Source: JBGAJN01 sp044224905 (GTDB lineage: Bacteria > Verrucomicrobiota > Verrucomicrobiia > Limisphaerales > JBGAJN01). Taken from it: a stretch of DNA of 64,000 nucleotides. The position numbers and the translations under genes are program-made. The stretch lies in the NCBI GenBank assembly GCA_044224905.1, contig JBGAJN010000002.1:62001-126000 (forward strand). The letters run 5' to 3'. Of the stretch, positions 48,001-55,991 are shown one piece after another. Position 1 is the stretch's first letter. The number at the start of each line of letters is the position of its first letter. Under the pieces are notes generated by a model. It had not been told where the DNA came from, searched no databases, and was given only the letters and a program-made list of their open reading frames with translations.

Positions 48001-50369
48001 ACGATGTTGGTTATCACTTGCGCCACGGCCAGGGTTCCGCTGTTGGTGGAGAGACTTAGCCAGTTGGATTTTACGGAGGCGGTCCAGATTACGGCGTTCG
48101 ACCCCGAATTGCTGAGTGTGTAGGTTTTCGTCGCTGGAGAGAACGGTCCTCCCACGGGCCCTTTGGAAGTGAGTCCGGTCGCGGGCGAGATGCGGAGGTC
48201 GTCGGGCAAATCAAACGCCTCGACGATGCCAGAGGTGGTTGAACTGGCGGGCGAAGTGGCGCTGAATCCCATGCCGCGCTTGGCGAAGGCGGCCCAGATT
48301 TCCTTTTGATTAGTGCCGCCGGTGAGGACCAGATCAGCCTGTAGAATGGCGTCGCGCGCCTGGAGGAAGTTGGGATTCGCCGGCGATAGTCCCATTCCGT
48401 CGGTCACGAGTTGCAAAGTCAACGGGTTGCCGACGGCGAAACCGTGTTTGCGCACAAGTGCGACGCGCATTTCCCAAAGGGTCACGCACCAAACCTCGCC
48501 TTGGTTGTGAACTTCATTCGCCGCCCCGAAGATCGGTGCCGGGTTCCTTGGGATTCCCACGTGTGAGCTGGCTTGCGCTGTATCAATGTCCTTAAACGTC
48601 AGTGGATTCTTGCTCAAGTTGGTTGAGTAAGGGTAACGCCGAATTCCGTAGTAATAATTTTCCGTCTCGCCGAAGAACTGTGAAGTGGCGTAGGCGCCGG
48701 CGGCGTAGTTGCCACTGAGGTCATCGCCGGGCTCCGCGAGAAGCGTCAAAGCGTAGAAGTCCGACCAGCCCTCGCCCATGCCGGCGGTCTGCAGCTCACT
48801 GATGAGCGCGCCGTTACCCACGCGGCGATTGCTCAAGCCGTGGGTGTGTTCGTGGATGACGATTTCCGCATCGAGGTCGCCATCACGGTCGGGATTCGTG
48901 CCGTCGAACAAGAACATTTGCATGCGTCCGGCCGAACCATCCGGCGGCGTCGAAAAGTTGGCGTTGTTGACGCCGGATCCATCTTGGGCATCCGCTTGAA
49001 CAGCGTCATTGCCCACGCCGCCTCTACCGAAGTTGTTGCTCTGGAAATTGCCCGCCGCTTCGGTGAAACCGTACTCGTACATCTTATCGTGATACCAATT
49101 GCATAGGTAGAAGAGCTGCACTACGGCTGCCTGTGGGTTCGAACCGTTGGTTGGTGATTGGGCGAAGTTGATTCCGAAATCGAAGACCCGAAAAGGCGAG
49201 CCTTGAGGGCGGGGAAGGTCGGCGACATTGTTCGCGTCACGATCGGTATGAGCGTCCACATTGTTCCCACGGGTTTCGTTACTGCCGTCGGGTATCCAAC
49301 CTTGGGGCGAAGCGTTCGTGTTAATCGCGGAGATTGTGAGCAGCACTCGGTTGGTCAGAGGTGGCTGATTCGTCGACGGGGTGCTGTGTCCGGGCGAGAA
49401 TGGCGATGGGCTGTCGCTGGTGAAAACGTTGTAGGTTGCGTCGGTGATGTAGGCTGTCAGACAGTGCCGCAGCAGCACCTCGCCCGTTTCCGCGTCGACA
49501 AGGATGCGGAAGAGTTCGCCGCCGACTCGGCGGGTGACGAGCGTTTCCCAGCATAGTCTTAGTGCATCCGGTCGCTGCGCAAACCACGTCAACTTCGCCT
49601 CGGCGTCGGCCACCAATCCGCCGCCGGAAAACTTTTGTTTTGCCTCGGCGCTGGTAGCGCTTTCGGTAGTGGCCATGGTGTCTGGTAAAACATTCTCCCC
49701 GACGTTGGCTGCGGCAAGGCGTACGGCCTCTTTTGCCGTGATCGGCTGTGCGGTGAGGAGGGACGCTCGGTTTGGTGCGCCTTTGGTTACGGCTTGGTTA
49801 ACCTCGGGAATGAACTCACTGGTGACTTTCACCAGTTCACCGGCCGCGGTCATGTGCCCCGCCAAAAGGGCATTAAACACTGCGATTCCACCGATTTCCT
49901 GTTGCCACACGATCGTACGCATCCCGCTGTGTGCTGCGACGATTTCGCGGTTGAGACGAGCTTGCGTGAGGGCTTCGGCGCCGAAACCGAACAAGGTCGC
50001 GTGCTCATTGAGGAAGGCCTTGACCGGTCGGTGCGGATCATCCGTGGGAAACGCACTGGCAGACGCTGCTGACACCGCATTGCCCATGCCGCTGGGGCCG
50101 GTGAGAAAACCGGTAGTCGACCCGACTGATTTGGGGGCGCCGAGAAACGGGTCGTGCTCAACCCGAACTCCAGGTACCCGGTTGGCGAGCGCTTGCGCGG
50201 CGGCTTGTTTCTCCGGCGGCACCGCCGGATTCGAAGCTTGGGTGCGGACGTCAAAGTTGGGAAGGTCTTTGTGAGTGGGTTGCTGAAATGCCCGCGCGAA
50301 AGGCAGTTCGGCGAGTGTCATCATAGCCGCTAAAAGCAGACTCGGCCCAGTGCGGTAAACGTTGTTCAT
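45003..50369 (-). CDS. Secreted M36 (fungalysin) metallopeptidase with adhesion-type C-terminus
   Basis: 1788 aa from ATG 50369, supported by a strong AGGAGA eight bases upstream. It has a signal peptide (SLLLAAMMTLAELPFARA) and then an FTP-type propeptide (LFGFGAEALTQARLNRE, GIAVFNALLAGH). The peptidase domain has HEHTH at 506-510, GMGEGWSDFYAL and the M36 NEVHNQGEVW. Downstream lie a BACON-like domain, a nidogen-like stretch (FYIGSNGYLTFDVGDN), two tandem Calx-beta domains (NAGVVTNQGRV type), a cadherin/Ig-like domain and a thrombospondin-3-type DTDNDGIPDAWE. It degrades extracellular protein. The cell-attachment part is typical of large PVC secreted proteins. Confidence 0.9.
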   Translation of the reverse strand: MNNVYRTGPSLLLAAMMTLAELPFARAFQQPTHKDLPNFDVRTQASNPAVPPEKQAAAQALANRVPGVRVEHDPFLGAPKSVGSTTGFLTGPSGMGNAVSAASASAFPTDDPHRPVKAFLNEHATLFGFGAEALTQARLNREIVAAHSGMRTIVWQQEIGGIAVFNALLAGHMTAAGELVKVTSEFIPEVNQAVTKGAPNRASLLTAQPITAKEAVRLAAANVGENVLPDTMATTESATSAEAKQKFSGGGLVADAEAKLTWFAQRPDALRLCWETLVTRRVGGELFRILVDAETGEVLLRHCLTAYITDATYNVFTSDSPSPFSPGHSTPSTNQPPLTNRVLLTISAINTNASPQGWIPDGSNETRGNNVDAHTDRDANNVADLPRPQGSPFRVFDFGINFAQSPTNGSNPQAAVVQLFYLCNWYHDKMYEYGFTEAAGNFQSNNFGRGGVGNDAVQADAQDGSGVNNANFSTPPDGSAGRMQMFLFDGTNPDRDGDLDAEIVIHEHTHGLSNRRVGNGALISELQTAGMGEGWSDFYALTLLAEPGDDLSGNYAAGAYATSQFFGETENYYYGIRRYPYSTNLSKNPLTFKDIDTAQASSHVGIPRNPAPIFGAANEVHNQGEVWCVTLWEMRVALVRKHGFAVGNPLTLQLVTDGMGLSPANPNFLQARDAILQADLVLTGGTNQKEIWAAFAKRGMGFSATSPASSTTSGIVEAFDLPDDLRISPATGLTSKGPVGGPFSPATKTYTLSNSGSNAVIWTASVKSNWLSLSTNSGTLAVAQVITNIVTINANATALPAGVYTNTVTFSNTVSGLAQTRTFLLAIGQPDYYTELFDAADFDLVNTSLTFTPDASTNFYGVCRQSASAFPTDPTGGVSLALADDAFSQVTLASGAQVKLYGNSRGTFYIGSNGYLTFDVGDNSYDESLANHFARLRVAGFLVDLDLPASPGGSISWKQLSDRVAITWQNVRRWGTTSANNFQIEMFFDGRIRLTYLQMQQPNAVVGLSKGTGVPAGFLESNLSAVDSCPPSLLLTLPSATIEGAGVLTNQGIVAIPAAQPTNVVVSLTSSDLTELTVPANVTILAGQTSTNFDLTVVDDALVDGSQIVFVTASAPGFLTFSNAIVVNDNEIPSLTVELPPSAMENAGVVTNQGRVIASIAPSSNTVITLVSSNTAKLTIPASVTINAGQTSAVFNLNIINNTIVDGAVPVVVRASRTNWNSATDTIVILDDEPGSPFLEYFTVGAVGNPQFVSNSFPVSVTGYTVTDTVDTNFNGFAYLLALRNTGGTNVTVKVHSFTTFTDLENNYSNCVASIVTHFTNATFTTASGPNPTLLRAELADKNVFLVPEQMNVFEFGGFSGPAALGQLWAPVLKDFVARGGVAVFTSFNQEAFEILNGTGLMDLKLVNGSSPVVVTNLTNHTLTAGVAASFEADGVGGYTTTAGIPVIQRTDDGSAVVAFRQFGLGHVVFIGTDFGAYALGNGLDRVLANAVRWAQTSVYSPVAVTPNLMTPFSNGVWNGVVTGIEAAANVSLMASDGNGHIGLSNPFDLINNQPPVASNGAFSVWQNSFTNLPLAGSDPDGATITYTITVPPTNGLLTAVFGTNHLFTYTPAHSFVGPDQFNYTVTDGIATSAVATVTLSVVALPDTDNDGIPDAWETAHGLIVGVNDAALDPDQDGQSNRQEYLANTDPHSAASALFAPQVERLPNGTCRLTWNSIGGVRYRVQFSDGATNGGYNGVFTDLVRPVANEIDPAPLGTGSTMQFTDDYSLTGGAPANGKRYYRIKTPR

Positions 50370-50376
50370 TGGTGAT

Positions 50377-50382
50377 TCTCCT
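50377..50382 (-). promoter_or_regulatory. Ribosome-binding site deciding the M36 peptidase start
   Basis: AGGAGA (reverse strand, 50382-50377) lies 7 bases upstream of the ATG at 50369, favouring it over the in-frame start at 50414, where no such site is present. Confidence 0.75.
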
Positions 50383-50592
50383 GGCTGCCGTTGCCGACGT
50401 TTATTGGAAAACATTGGTTTTGGCGATGATAGGGCCGATTGAAGCCGATTTTGGCCGCACAGTCAAGAAACCTCGCCGTTCGAAAATCCCAAAAACAGGG
50501 CTTGCCATCCCCGGCCAGAATCACTAATTTGCCCACCCTTTTGGGATCGGCTACCGGCGTCTATTAAACGTCGCGGCCAAGAAAGTTTAATT

Positions 50593-50847
50593 ATGGCAGT
50601 GAGAATCCGAATGAAACGGGTCGGCACGAAGAACACTCCGGTGTTCCGTATTGTTGTGGCCGACAACCGCAGTCCTCGCGATGGCAAGTTCATCGAGGAA
50701 ATTGGCACGTACCAGCCGCTGGTGAAGGGTAACAACGTTACTCTCGACATGGAGCGCGCTGAATATTGGGTCAGCAAAGGTGCCCAGCCGAGCGATACCG
50801 TCGCCAGCTTCATCCGCAAGATCAAGCGCACGGTTGCCGCAGCGTAA
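50593..50847 (+). CDS. rpsP: 30S ribosomal protein bS16
   Basis: 84 aa, canonical. The pattern VRIRMKRVGTKNTPVFRIVVADNRSPRDGKFIEEIGTYQPL is split into the usual strands, with ERAEYWVSKGAQPSDTV near the C-terminus. It is a small-subunit assembly protein. It opens the rpsP-khpA-trmD-rplS operon; the KhpA start follows 9 bases after the stop. The 220-base divergent gap upstream faces the M36 peptidase gene. Confidence 0.96.
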   Translation: MAVRIRMKRVGTKNTPVFRIVVADNRSPRDGKFIEEIGTYQPLVKGNNVTLDMERAEYWVSKGAQPSDTVASFIRKIKRTVAAA

Positions 50848-50856
50848 TTTCCGGCC

Positions 50857-51102
50857 ATGCAAGCCTTCCTCGAGTATGTCGTGAAAGGCCTGGTGGATCG
50901 TCCGGATGCCGTGACGGTCACGCCAGTGGACAAGGGTGGCTTGACGCTTTACGAACTGCGTCTGCACCCGACGGATGTCGGCAAGGTGATCGGCCGGCAG
51001 GGCGCAACGATTCAAGTGATTCGTGCGCTGTTGCAGACGGGCGCAGCCAAGCAAGGCAAGCGCTGCACGTTCGAGATCATCGAAGACCAGCCGCAGGCTT
51101 GA
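50857..51102 (+). CDS. khpA: KH-domain RNA-binding protein KhpA
   Basis: 81 aa single KH domain. The GxxG RNA-binding loop is visible as GKVIGRQGATIQ, followed by the helix VIRALLQTGAAKQ and strand KRCTFEIIED. KhpA binds RNA, often with KhpB/Jag, and affects cell division and growth in Gram-positives. Position between rpsP and trmD matches many bacterial genomes, where rimM normally follows khpA; here the next gene is trmD directly after a 65-71-base gap. Confidence 0.93.
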   Translation: MQAFLEYVVKGLVDRPDAVTVTPVDKGGLTLYELRLHPTDVGKVIGRQGATIQVIRALLQTGAAKQGKRCTFEIIEDQPQA

Positions 51103-51173
51103 CCGGCGGCGAAAGATTTCGGGAACTTCCCGCTGCGCTTGGCGCACGTTGAACCGGCGAAGTTTCCATGAGC

Positions 51174-51893
51174 ATGAAAATAGACGTGCTCACTTTGTTC
51201 CCCGGCATGTTTGCCGGACCATTGGATGAAAGCATCATCCAGCGGGCGCGAAAAGCGGGACTGTTGGATCTGGCGATCCACGATTTGCGTCGATGGACGC
51301 ATGACCGCCATAAGACGGTGGATGATAAACCGTTTGGCGGCGGGCCGGGCATGTTGCTCAAGCCTGAACCGATCTTTGAAGCTGTCGAAACGCTGGCGAC
51401 CGAAAAGACGCACGTGATTTTGTTCACGCCCGTCGGTCGCAAGTTTGATCAAGCCATCGCCCGCGATCTGGCAACGAAAGAGAATTTGTTGCTGATCTGC
51501 GGCAGTTACGAAGGCGTGGACGAACGGGTGATCGAAGCGCTGGTCGATGACGAGTTGTCCGTGGGCGACTTCGTGCTGACCAACGCGGCGCTGCCGGCGA
51601 TGATTTTGATTGATGCGGTGACGCGGTTGCTGCCGGGTGCGCTGGGCGATGACCAGAGCGCGCACGACGAATCGTTCAGTCACGGTTTGCTGGAATATCC
51701 GCAGTACACGCGGCCGGCAGAATTTCGCGGAATGAAAGTTCCCGATGTGCTGCTCTCCGGCAATCACGCTGAGATCGCCCGATGGCGAAAAGAACAGTCA
51801 CTGGCCCGCACGAAGGCGCGCCGGCCGGACTTGTGGACCGAAGAATTTGAACGCGATGTGAAATCGCCAAAAAAGAAAACGAAACATTTATGA
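51174..51893 (+). CDS. trmD: tRNA (guanosine(37)-N1)-methyltransferase
   Basis: 239 aa from ATG 51174 (an ATG at 51168 would add 2 residues). TrmD SPOUT-fold signatures are KIDVLTLFPGMFAGP, GGGPGMLLKPEP, ICGSYEGVDERV and SVGDFVLTNAALPAM, which build the knot that binds SAM. It methylates G37 of tRNAs to prevent frameshifting. The stop overlaps the rplS start by four bases (ATGA). Length is normal. Confidence 0.95.
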   Translation: MKIDVLTLFPGMFAGPLDESIIQRARKAGLLDLAIHDLRRWTHDRHKTVDDKPFGGGPGMLLKPEPIFEAVETLATEKTHVILFTPVGRKFDQAIARDLATKENLLLICGSYEGVDERVIEALVDDELSVGDFVLTNAALPAMILIDAVTRLLPGALGDDQSAHDESFSHGLLEYPQYTRPAEFRGMKVPDVLLSGNHAEIARWRKEQSLARTKARRPDLWTEEFERDVKSPKKKTKHL

Positions 51894-52270
51894 ATCAAGC
51901 ACTCCTTGAAAAAATTGAATCCGAACAGTACCGGAAAGTGCCCGCCAACTTTAACGTGGGTGATTCCGTCAAAGTCCACACCAAGGTCGTGGAAGGTGAC
52001 AAGGAGCGTATCCAGGTTTTCTCCGGCGTCGTCATCGGCCGTCGCGGTCACGGTTTGAACGAAACGTTCACCGTCCGCCGCATCAGCTATGGCGAAGGTG
52101 TGGAACGCGTGTTCCCGACGCACTCTCCGCGCGTCGACAAGATTGAAGTCGAGCGCCACGGTGCCGTTCGCCGCGCCAAGCTCACCTATCTCCGCAAGCG
52201 CCTTGGTAAGGGTGCGACCGCGGTGAAAGAAAAGGAGCAGGTCTTGGCCGCTCCTGCAGCCGCGAAGTAA
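51890..52270 (+). CDS. rplS: 50S ribosomal protein bL19
   Basis: 126 aa. The L19 core is clear: VPANFNVGDSVKVHTKVVEGDKERIQVFSGVVI in pieces, then GRRGHGLNETFTVRRISYGEGVERVFP and RRAKLTYLRKRLGKGA. It sits at the subunit interface of the 50S particle. Translational overlap with trmD couples their synthesis. A short Ala/Lys-rich C-terminal tail follows the domain. A Rho-independent terminator lies 20 bases after the stop. Confidence 0.96.
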   Translation: MNQALLEKIESEQYRKVPANFNVGDSVKVHTKVVEGDKERIQVFSGVVIGRRGHGLNETFTVRRISYGEGVERVFPTHSPRVDKIEVERHGAVRRAKLTYLRKRLGKGATAVKEKEQVLAAPAAAK

Positions 52271-52290
52271 TTTCGCCGGTCGATCCTTTC

Positions 52291-52330
52291 GAAAACGGGC
52301 GAGGCTTGGTGCCTCGCTCGTTTTCTTTTT
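52291..52330 (+). terminator. Rho-independent terminator of the rpsP-rplS operon
   Basis: A 15-bp stem with one G-T pair (52291-52305 with 52311-52325, GAAAACGGGCGAGGC), a 5-nt loop, then T-rich 52321-52330. It lies 20 bases downstream of rplS. Confidence 0.92.
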
Positions 52331-52370
52331 ATCCACGGGAATCGCGTCGATTCCGTCGGCTGTACCAAGC

Positions 52371-52403
52371 AAAACACGGCGCGTTCTTTTGAACGCACCG
52401 TGT
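52371..52403 (-). terminator. Rho-independent terminator of the MCP operon
   Basis: On the reverse strand: 13-bp stem with one mismatch (52403-52391 with 52386-52374, ACACGGTGCGTTC), 4-nt loop AAAA, then T residues. It lies 29 bases past the MCP stop and faces the rplS terminator. Confidence 0.85.
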
Positions 52404-52431
52404 CGCGGTTGGAGATGTTCTTCAGTGCGGC

Positions 52432-54138
52432 TTAGGCAGTGACCAATTCTTCAGGAACCGCAACCTTGCGCGGTGTGGGGGCTCTCGGCGTTGGAGGCAG
52501 TGATCCAGCTGCGTCGCTGGAGTCTGACGACCCAGTTGAATCTTTTGATTCGCCGGCGCGGCCGAGCAACTGACTGACGGCGGAATTAAACTCATCGGCC
52601 TGCGTGTGGAGAACGTGCGCAGTCTCGGAACTCGCACGTGCGCCGGTGGCGGCGGCGCGAGTAACTCGCTCAACATCGCGCACTGCTTGCGTCGTGACGC
52701 GCAAGCCGCGGCTTTGCTCTTCGGAGGAAGAAGCGATGACCTTCACAAAAGTATCCAGTTCCTTCGCGGCTACGGAAAGTTCGCGGAGCAGGGAGGTGAC
52801 GCTCTCCGATTTTTCGTAACTGCTGCCGATGTGGGTCGTGGCCTCGTTCAGGCGGACGCTAAGCTTATTGATGCCTACGATCATTCGGTCACTGACTTGC
52901 GCCGCGTTTTCACTGCTCTTGCCCGCTTGACGAATGCGCTCGCCGATACCGTTGGCCGCTTGCGACGAAAGGCGGGCGAGCGATTTTACCTCAGACGCAA
53001 CGACCGCAAAACCTTTGCCGGCTTCACCCGCACGAGAGGCCTCCACGGTGGCGTTCAGCGCGAGGATCGAAGTTTGCGTCGCAATCTGATCGATGGTTTC
53101 CACGATGCGCGCCATTTCGCGGCTCGAAGTGCGGATTGCCTCCATTGCGGCACGCATGTTGGTGCTGTCTTCGGCAATGTCGCGCATGAGGACCGCCATC
53201 TCGTCATTGGCGTGTTTAACGCCTTGAAGGGCCTCTGCCATGCGCGCCGTGTCGGCTGCGGCGGCTTCGGTGGTGGAGAGTGTTTGGCTGGACATCGTGT
53301 TGACCTTGCCGCTTTCGGCCGCGTTGGTGTCGGCGAGCGTGGCCAGTTCGGAGAGTGAGGAGTTCACCTGTCCCAGAGAAGCAGCCTGACTCGTGGCCCC
53401 TTCGGCGAGCTTGGTGCTTTGTCCCATTAACTCGCTGGCGTGCTGACTGACGAGGCGGGCGGCCTGTTGTACGGACTTCGTTACGATGTTGAGGCTGCGC
53501 GTCACCGGGAAAATAATCACCGCAGTGATCAGGACGCTGAAAGCACCGAGGCCGATGAGGATGTGAACGATTCGTTTTTCTGACGAATCGACAACCGATT
53601 GAATTCCGGCGGCCGCCAAATCGCCGTCCTTCTTTCCTGCTTGTACGATCGCGCGGGCGGCAGCGAGAAAGTCGACGAACGCAGGATCAAGTTTGGAAAC
53701 CTTGAGCTCCATGGCTTCCTGAGCTTTCCCCGAGGCGCTCAGCTTGATCGTTTGTTGCAACACATCCACGTACGTGCGGTGGGCGGCGTTGTAACTGGCG
53801 ACCAACGGACTCTCATGGTTCCGGTCGGTGACAGTCTGATGTTCGTTCGAAAGTTTGCTGATGCGATCCAGGTTTTCGGCGATTCGCTTGCCGAATTCCG
53901 CTTTCTGGTCCTCGTTCACCGAGAGCAGATCTTTCAGCGTCAACATTCCCGTCTCATGCGCGAGCGCTTCGATCTGACCGGTGAGGTACAATCCTGGAAG
54001 GGTGTCGCCGGTAATCCGATTTGAAAGCGCATGAATTCGTTGCAGGCTGCTGTGCGTGAAGAGACCAAGGAAGGCTGCCAAAGCGGCTAGTGCGACGAAC
54101 GCAATGATGATGCGCCAACTGATCGAGAGAGTCTTCAT
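52432..54138 (-). CDS. Methyl-accepting chemotaxis protein (4HB sensor, no clear HAMP)
   Basis: 568 aa inner-membrane chemoreceptor. TM1 lies at residues 10-28 and TM2 near 192-212, enclosing a helical 4HB/TarH-type periplasmic sensor of about 160 aa. The cytoplasmic signalling hairpin shows IDQIATQTSILALNATVEASRAGEAGKGFAVVASEVKSLA, which contacts CheA/CheW. I see no HAMP consensus after TM2. The Pro-rich tail ends near EELVTA. The gene follows, on the same strand, the porin and a small PstS-like binding protein, a trio that suggests sensing via the binding protein. Confidence 0.88.
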   Translation of the reverse strand: MKTLSISWRIIIAFVALAALAAFLGLFTHSSLQRIHALSNRITGDTLPGLYLTGQIEALAHETGMLTLKDLLSVNEDQKAEFGKRIAENLDRISKLSNEHQTVTDRNHESPLVASYNAAHRTYVDVLQQTIKLSASGKAQEAMELKVSKLDPAFVDFLAAARAIVQAGKKDGDLAAAGIQSVVDSSEKRIVHILIGLGAFSVLITAVIIFPVTRSLNIVTKSVQQAARLVSQHASELMGQSTKLAEGATSQAASLGQVNSSLSELATLADTNAAESGKVNTMSSQTLSTTEAAAADTARMAEALQGVKHANDEMAVLMRDIAEDSTNMRAAMEAIRTSSREMARIVETIDQIATQTSILALNATVEASRAGEAGKGFAVVASEVKSLARLSSQAANGIGERIRQAGKSSENAAQVSDRMIVGINKLSVRLNEATTHIGSSYEKSESVTSLLRELSVAAKELDTFVKVIASSSEEQSRGLRVTTQAVRDVERVTRAAATGARASSETAHVLHTQADEFNSAVSQLLGRAGESKDSTGSSDSSDAAGSLPPTPRAPTPRKVAVPEELVTA

Positions 54139-54200
54139 CGGGTAATTAATCGACCGTTGCGGCGGTTTCCTACAGCTCCGTCCACGGCCGATCCGATCGC

Positions 54201-54680
54201 TTACTTCATCTTGAGCGCGTAGCCGTCTTCGCCGGGCGATTTGCCATCTACTTTGACAACTTTCACGGCGTCCGTGGCTTCATCGCCCTTCACGTAACCG
54301 ATGCCGCCCGCGGTGTCGGTGACGAACTTCACGACCGATGCGCCATTGGGCACCGACTTGGGCGCGGCGGTAATCGCGCCGGTAAAGGTGGCTTGAAGAT
54401 AGTAACGGCTGAGTTCGCCATCGTTCATCTTGAAGATGCCCTTCAGTGCCGCCTCGCGTTCCGGACGACCGGAGTCCTGCATCACGACCACGAGCTTGGA
54501 GCCGTCGGGGGCCTTGCTCTTTTCGACTTTGAAGAATTTTGTCAGGTCAGCGGTGGAGACGTCGTTGAGGCTGCTGGCTTTGTTCACGACAATGGCGAGG
54601 TCTTCGGCTTTGTCTCCGGCTGCGGCATTGAGGACGACGGCGGACACGGCAACGATCACGGAGAGAATTAACTTTTTCAT
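54201..54680 (-). CDS. Small PstS-like periplasmic phosphate-binding-type protein
   Basis: 159 aa from ATG 54680 with an AGGA site five bases upstream. The signal peptide is KKLILSVIVAVSAVVLNAAA. The mature region resembles the PBP-like-2/PstS half-domain: VSTADLTKFFKVEKSKAPDG, VVMQDSGRPEREAALKGIF, GELSRYYLQATFTG and TAGGIGYV. It is half the size of a full PstS (300+ aa) and has no ABC permease nearby. I infer an anion-binding chemosensory or porin-associated protein because it sits between a porin and an MCP; phosphate as ligand is not shown. Confidence 0.75.
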   Translation of the reverse strand: MKKLILSVIVAVSAVVLNAAAGDKAEDLAIVVNKASSLNDVSTADLTKFFKVEKSKAPDGSKLVVVMQDSGRPEREAALKGIFKMNDGELSRYYLQATFTGAITAAPKSVPNGASVVKFVTDTAGGIGYVKGDEATDAVKVVKVDGKSPGEDGYALKMK

Positions 54681-54716
54681 AGTGTTCCTATTGATCAAGG
54701 GAGGTGGTCGTGCCGG

Positions 54717-55991
54717 TTAGAACGTGAAGCAAGCCTGCAACGTGAGGGTGCTCAGGTCGGTGAGATTGCGGCGCTTCTGGAAATCATACTGCACCTTGAA
54801 CGCGGCGAGCGTGCTGAAATCCCAACGCAAGCCGAAGCCCGGACCGTAGCGAAGTCCGTTGGAACCGATGAGATTCCAGATCGCGTCGTTGTCGGAAGCG
54901 TTGATGTAAGAGAAGCGCGCATACGGAGTGAACACGCCGAACTTGTGGGCGAGTTGTCCGAAGAATGCCGGCGTGGTCGCAGTGCTGCCGCCGTCTTGCG
55001 AGTGACGCACATAGTAACCTTCGCTGAGGAATTCCCACGGGCCGGATTTGTAGACCGCGTGACCGTGCACCATCAGTTCGTCGGTGCGTGGCAAACCATC
55101 AGGTGTGGCGCGGTCGAAGTAGACGCCGGCGCCAAGTTGCAGGCCGGTGAGCCCCTCCGGACGAGCGAGCAGCACGAAGTTGAAGGCTTTGTAGTCGTTG
55201 TCATCGGTGACGTTCAGCACCGGGTTGTTGCCCACGGCGGGATTGTGATACGGGCGACCGTTGCCGACCTCGAAGATGTAGCGCAAGCCGAGCTTGCCGG
55301 AAGGAATCTGACCATTTACCGAGATGCCGACGTTGTGCGCGGGAATCAAACCGCCGCCGTCCTCGAAGTCGAGGAAGCCAGGACGCCCTGCCGCAGTTTG
55401 AAACCAGGTGCCGTGATGATACGCCGTGTTGTAGTAGCCGACCGAGGAGTGATAGCGGCCGATATCCAGATTGAAGTAATCACTCGCACGCCATTGCAGG
55501 AGAAGGCGCTCCACTTCGATGCCGAAGTTATTCGCGGAGTCCGCTTCGATCACCGTTTCGCTCAAGATCGAGAGATCATTGGCGAGCTGCGAGGTGACGA
55601 AGAAATCGAGCTGGCCGAGAACGAAGCTGTTCTGGTGATTCTGACCGACCGCCGGCGCGGGCGTGATTTTGTCATTGTCCCATTTATAATTGATGTCGCC
55701 GAAGCCGTGGAACGAGAGCTTGGGAAAAACGTCCGGCTGGGCGCTGGCGGCAGCGGGAGCTTCGACGCCGCGGCTGGCGCGCAATTCCTTGAGCTCCTTC
55801 TCCTGTGCTTCGAGGCGCTTGAGGATTTGTTGCACGAACGCCGGATCGTACGCTTGCGGCACCACGACTTGTGCCGAAGAAATCTGCGCGGCGCTGGCGA
55901 GAGCGAGAATGGCCGACGCCCACAAAGTTTTCAGTTTGGTGGCCCATCGGTTGGTCGTGTTACAATTGAATGCACTGGTTTTGAACGTCAT
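54717..55991 (-). CDS. Outer-membrane porin with N-terminal coiled coil
   Basis: 424 aa. A signal segment (TLWASAILALASAAQISSA) precedes a short coiled coil (FVQQILKRLEAQEKELKELRAS), then a beta-barrel of about 340 residues rich in alternating aromatic strands (FHGFGDINYKWDND, FNLDIGRYHSSVGYYN, WEFLSEGYYVRHSQ). The last residue is Phe, as in outer-membrane barrels. The design recalls phosphate-selective OprP/OprO-like or general porins. It is the first gene of the porin / binding protein / MCP unit; substrate unknown. Confidence 0.8.
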   Translation of the reverse strand: MTFKTSAFNCNTTNRWATKLKTLWASAILALASAAQISSAQVVVPQAYDPAFVQQILKRLEAQEKELKELRASRGVEAPAAASAQPDVFPKLSFHGFGDINYKWDNDKITPAPAVGQNHQNSFVLGQLDFFVTSQLANDLSILSETVIEADSANNFGIEVERLLLQWRASDYFNLDIGRYHSSVGYYNTAYHHGTWFQTAAGRPGFLDFEDGGGLIPAHNVGISVNGQIPSGKLGLRYIFEVGNGRPYHNPAVGNNPVLNVTDDNDYKAFNFVLLARPEGLTGLQLGAGVYFDRATPDGLPRTDELMVHGHAVYKSGPWEFLSEGYYVRHSQDGGSTATTPAFFGQLAHKFGVFTPYARFSYINASDNDAIWNLIGSNGLRYGPGFGLRWDFSTLAAFKVQYDFQKRRNLTDLSTLTLQACFTF

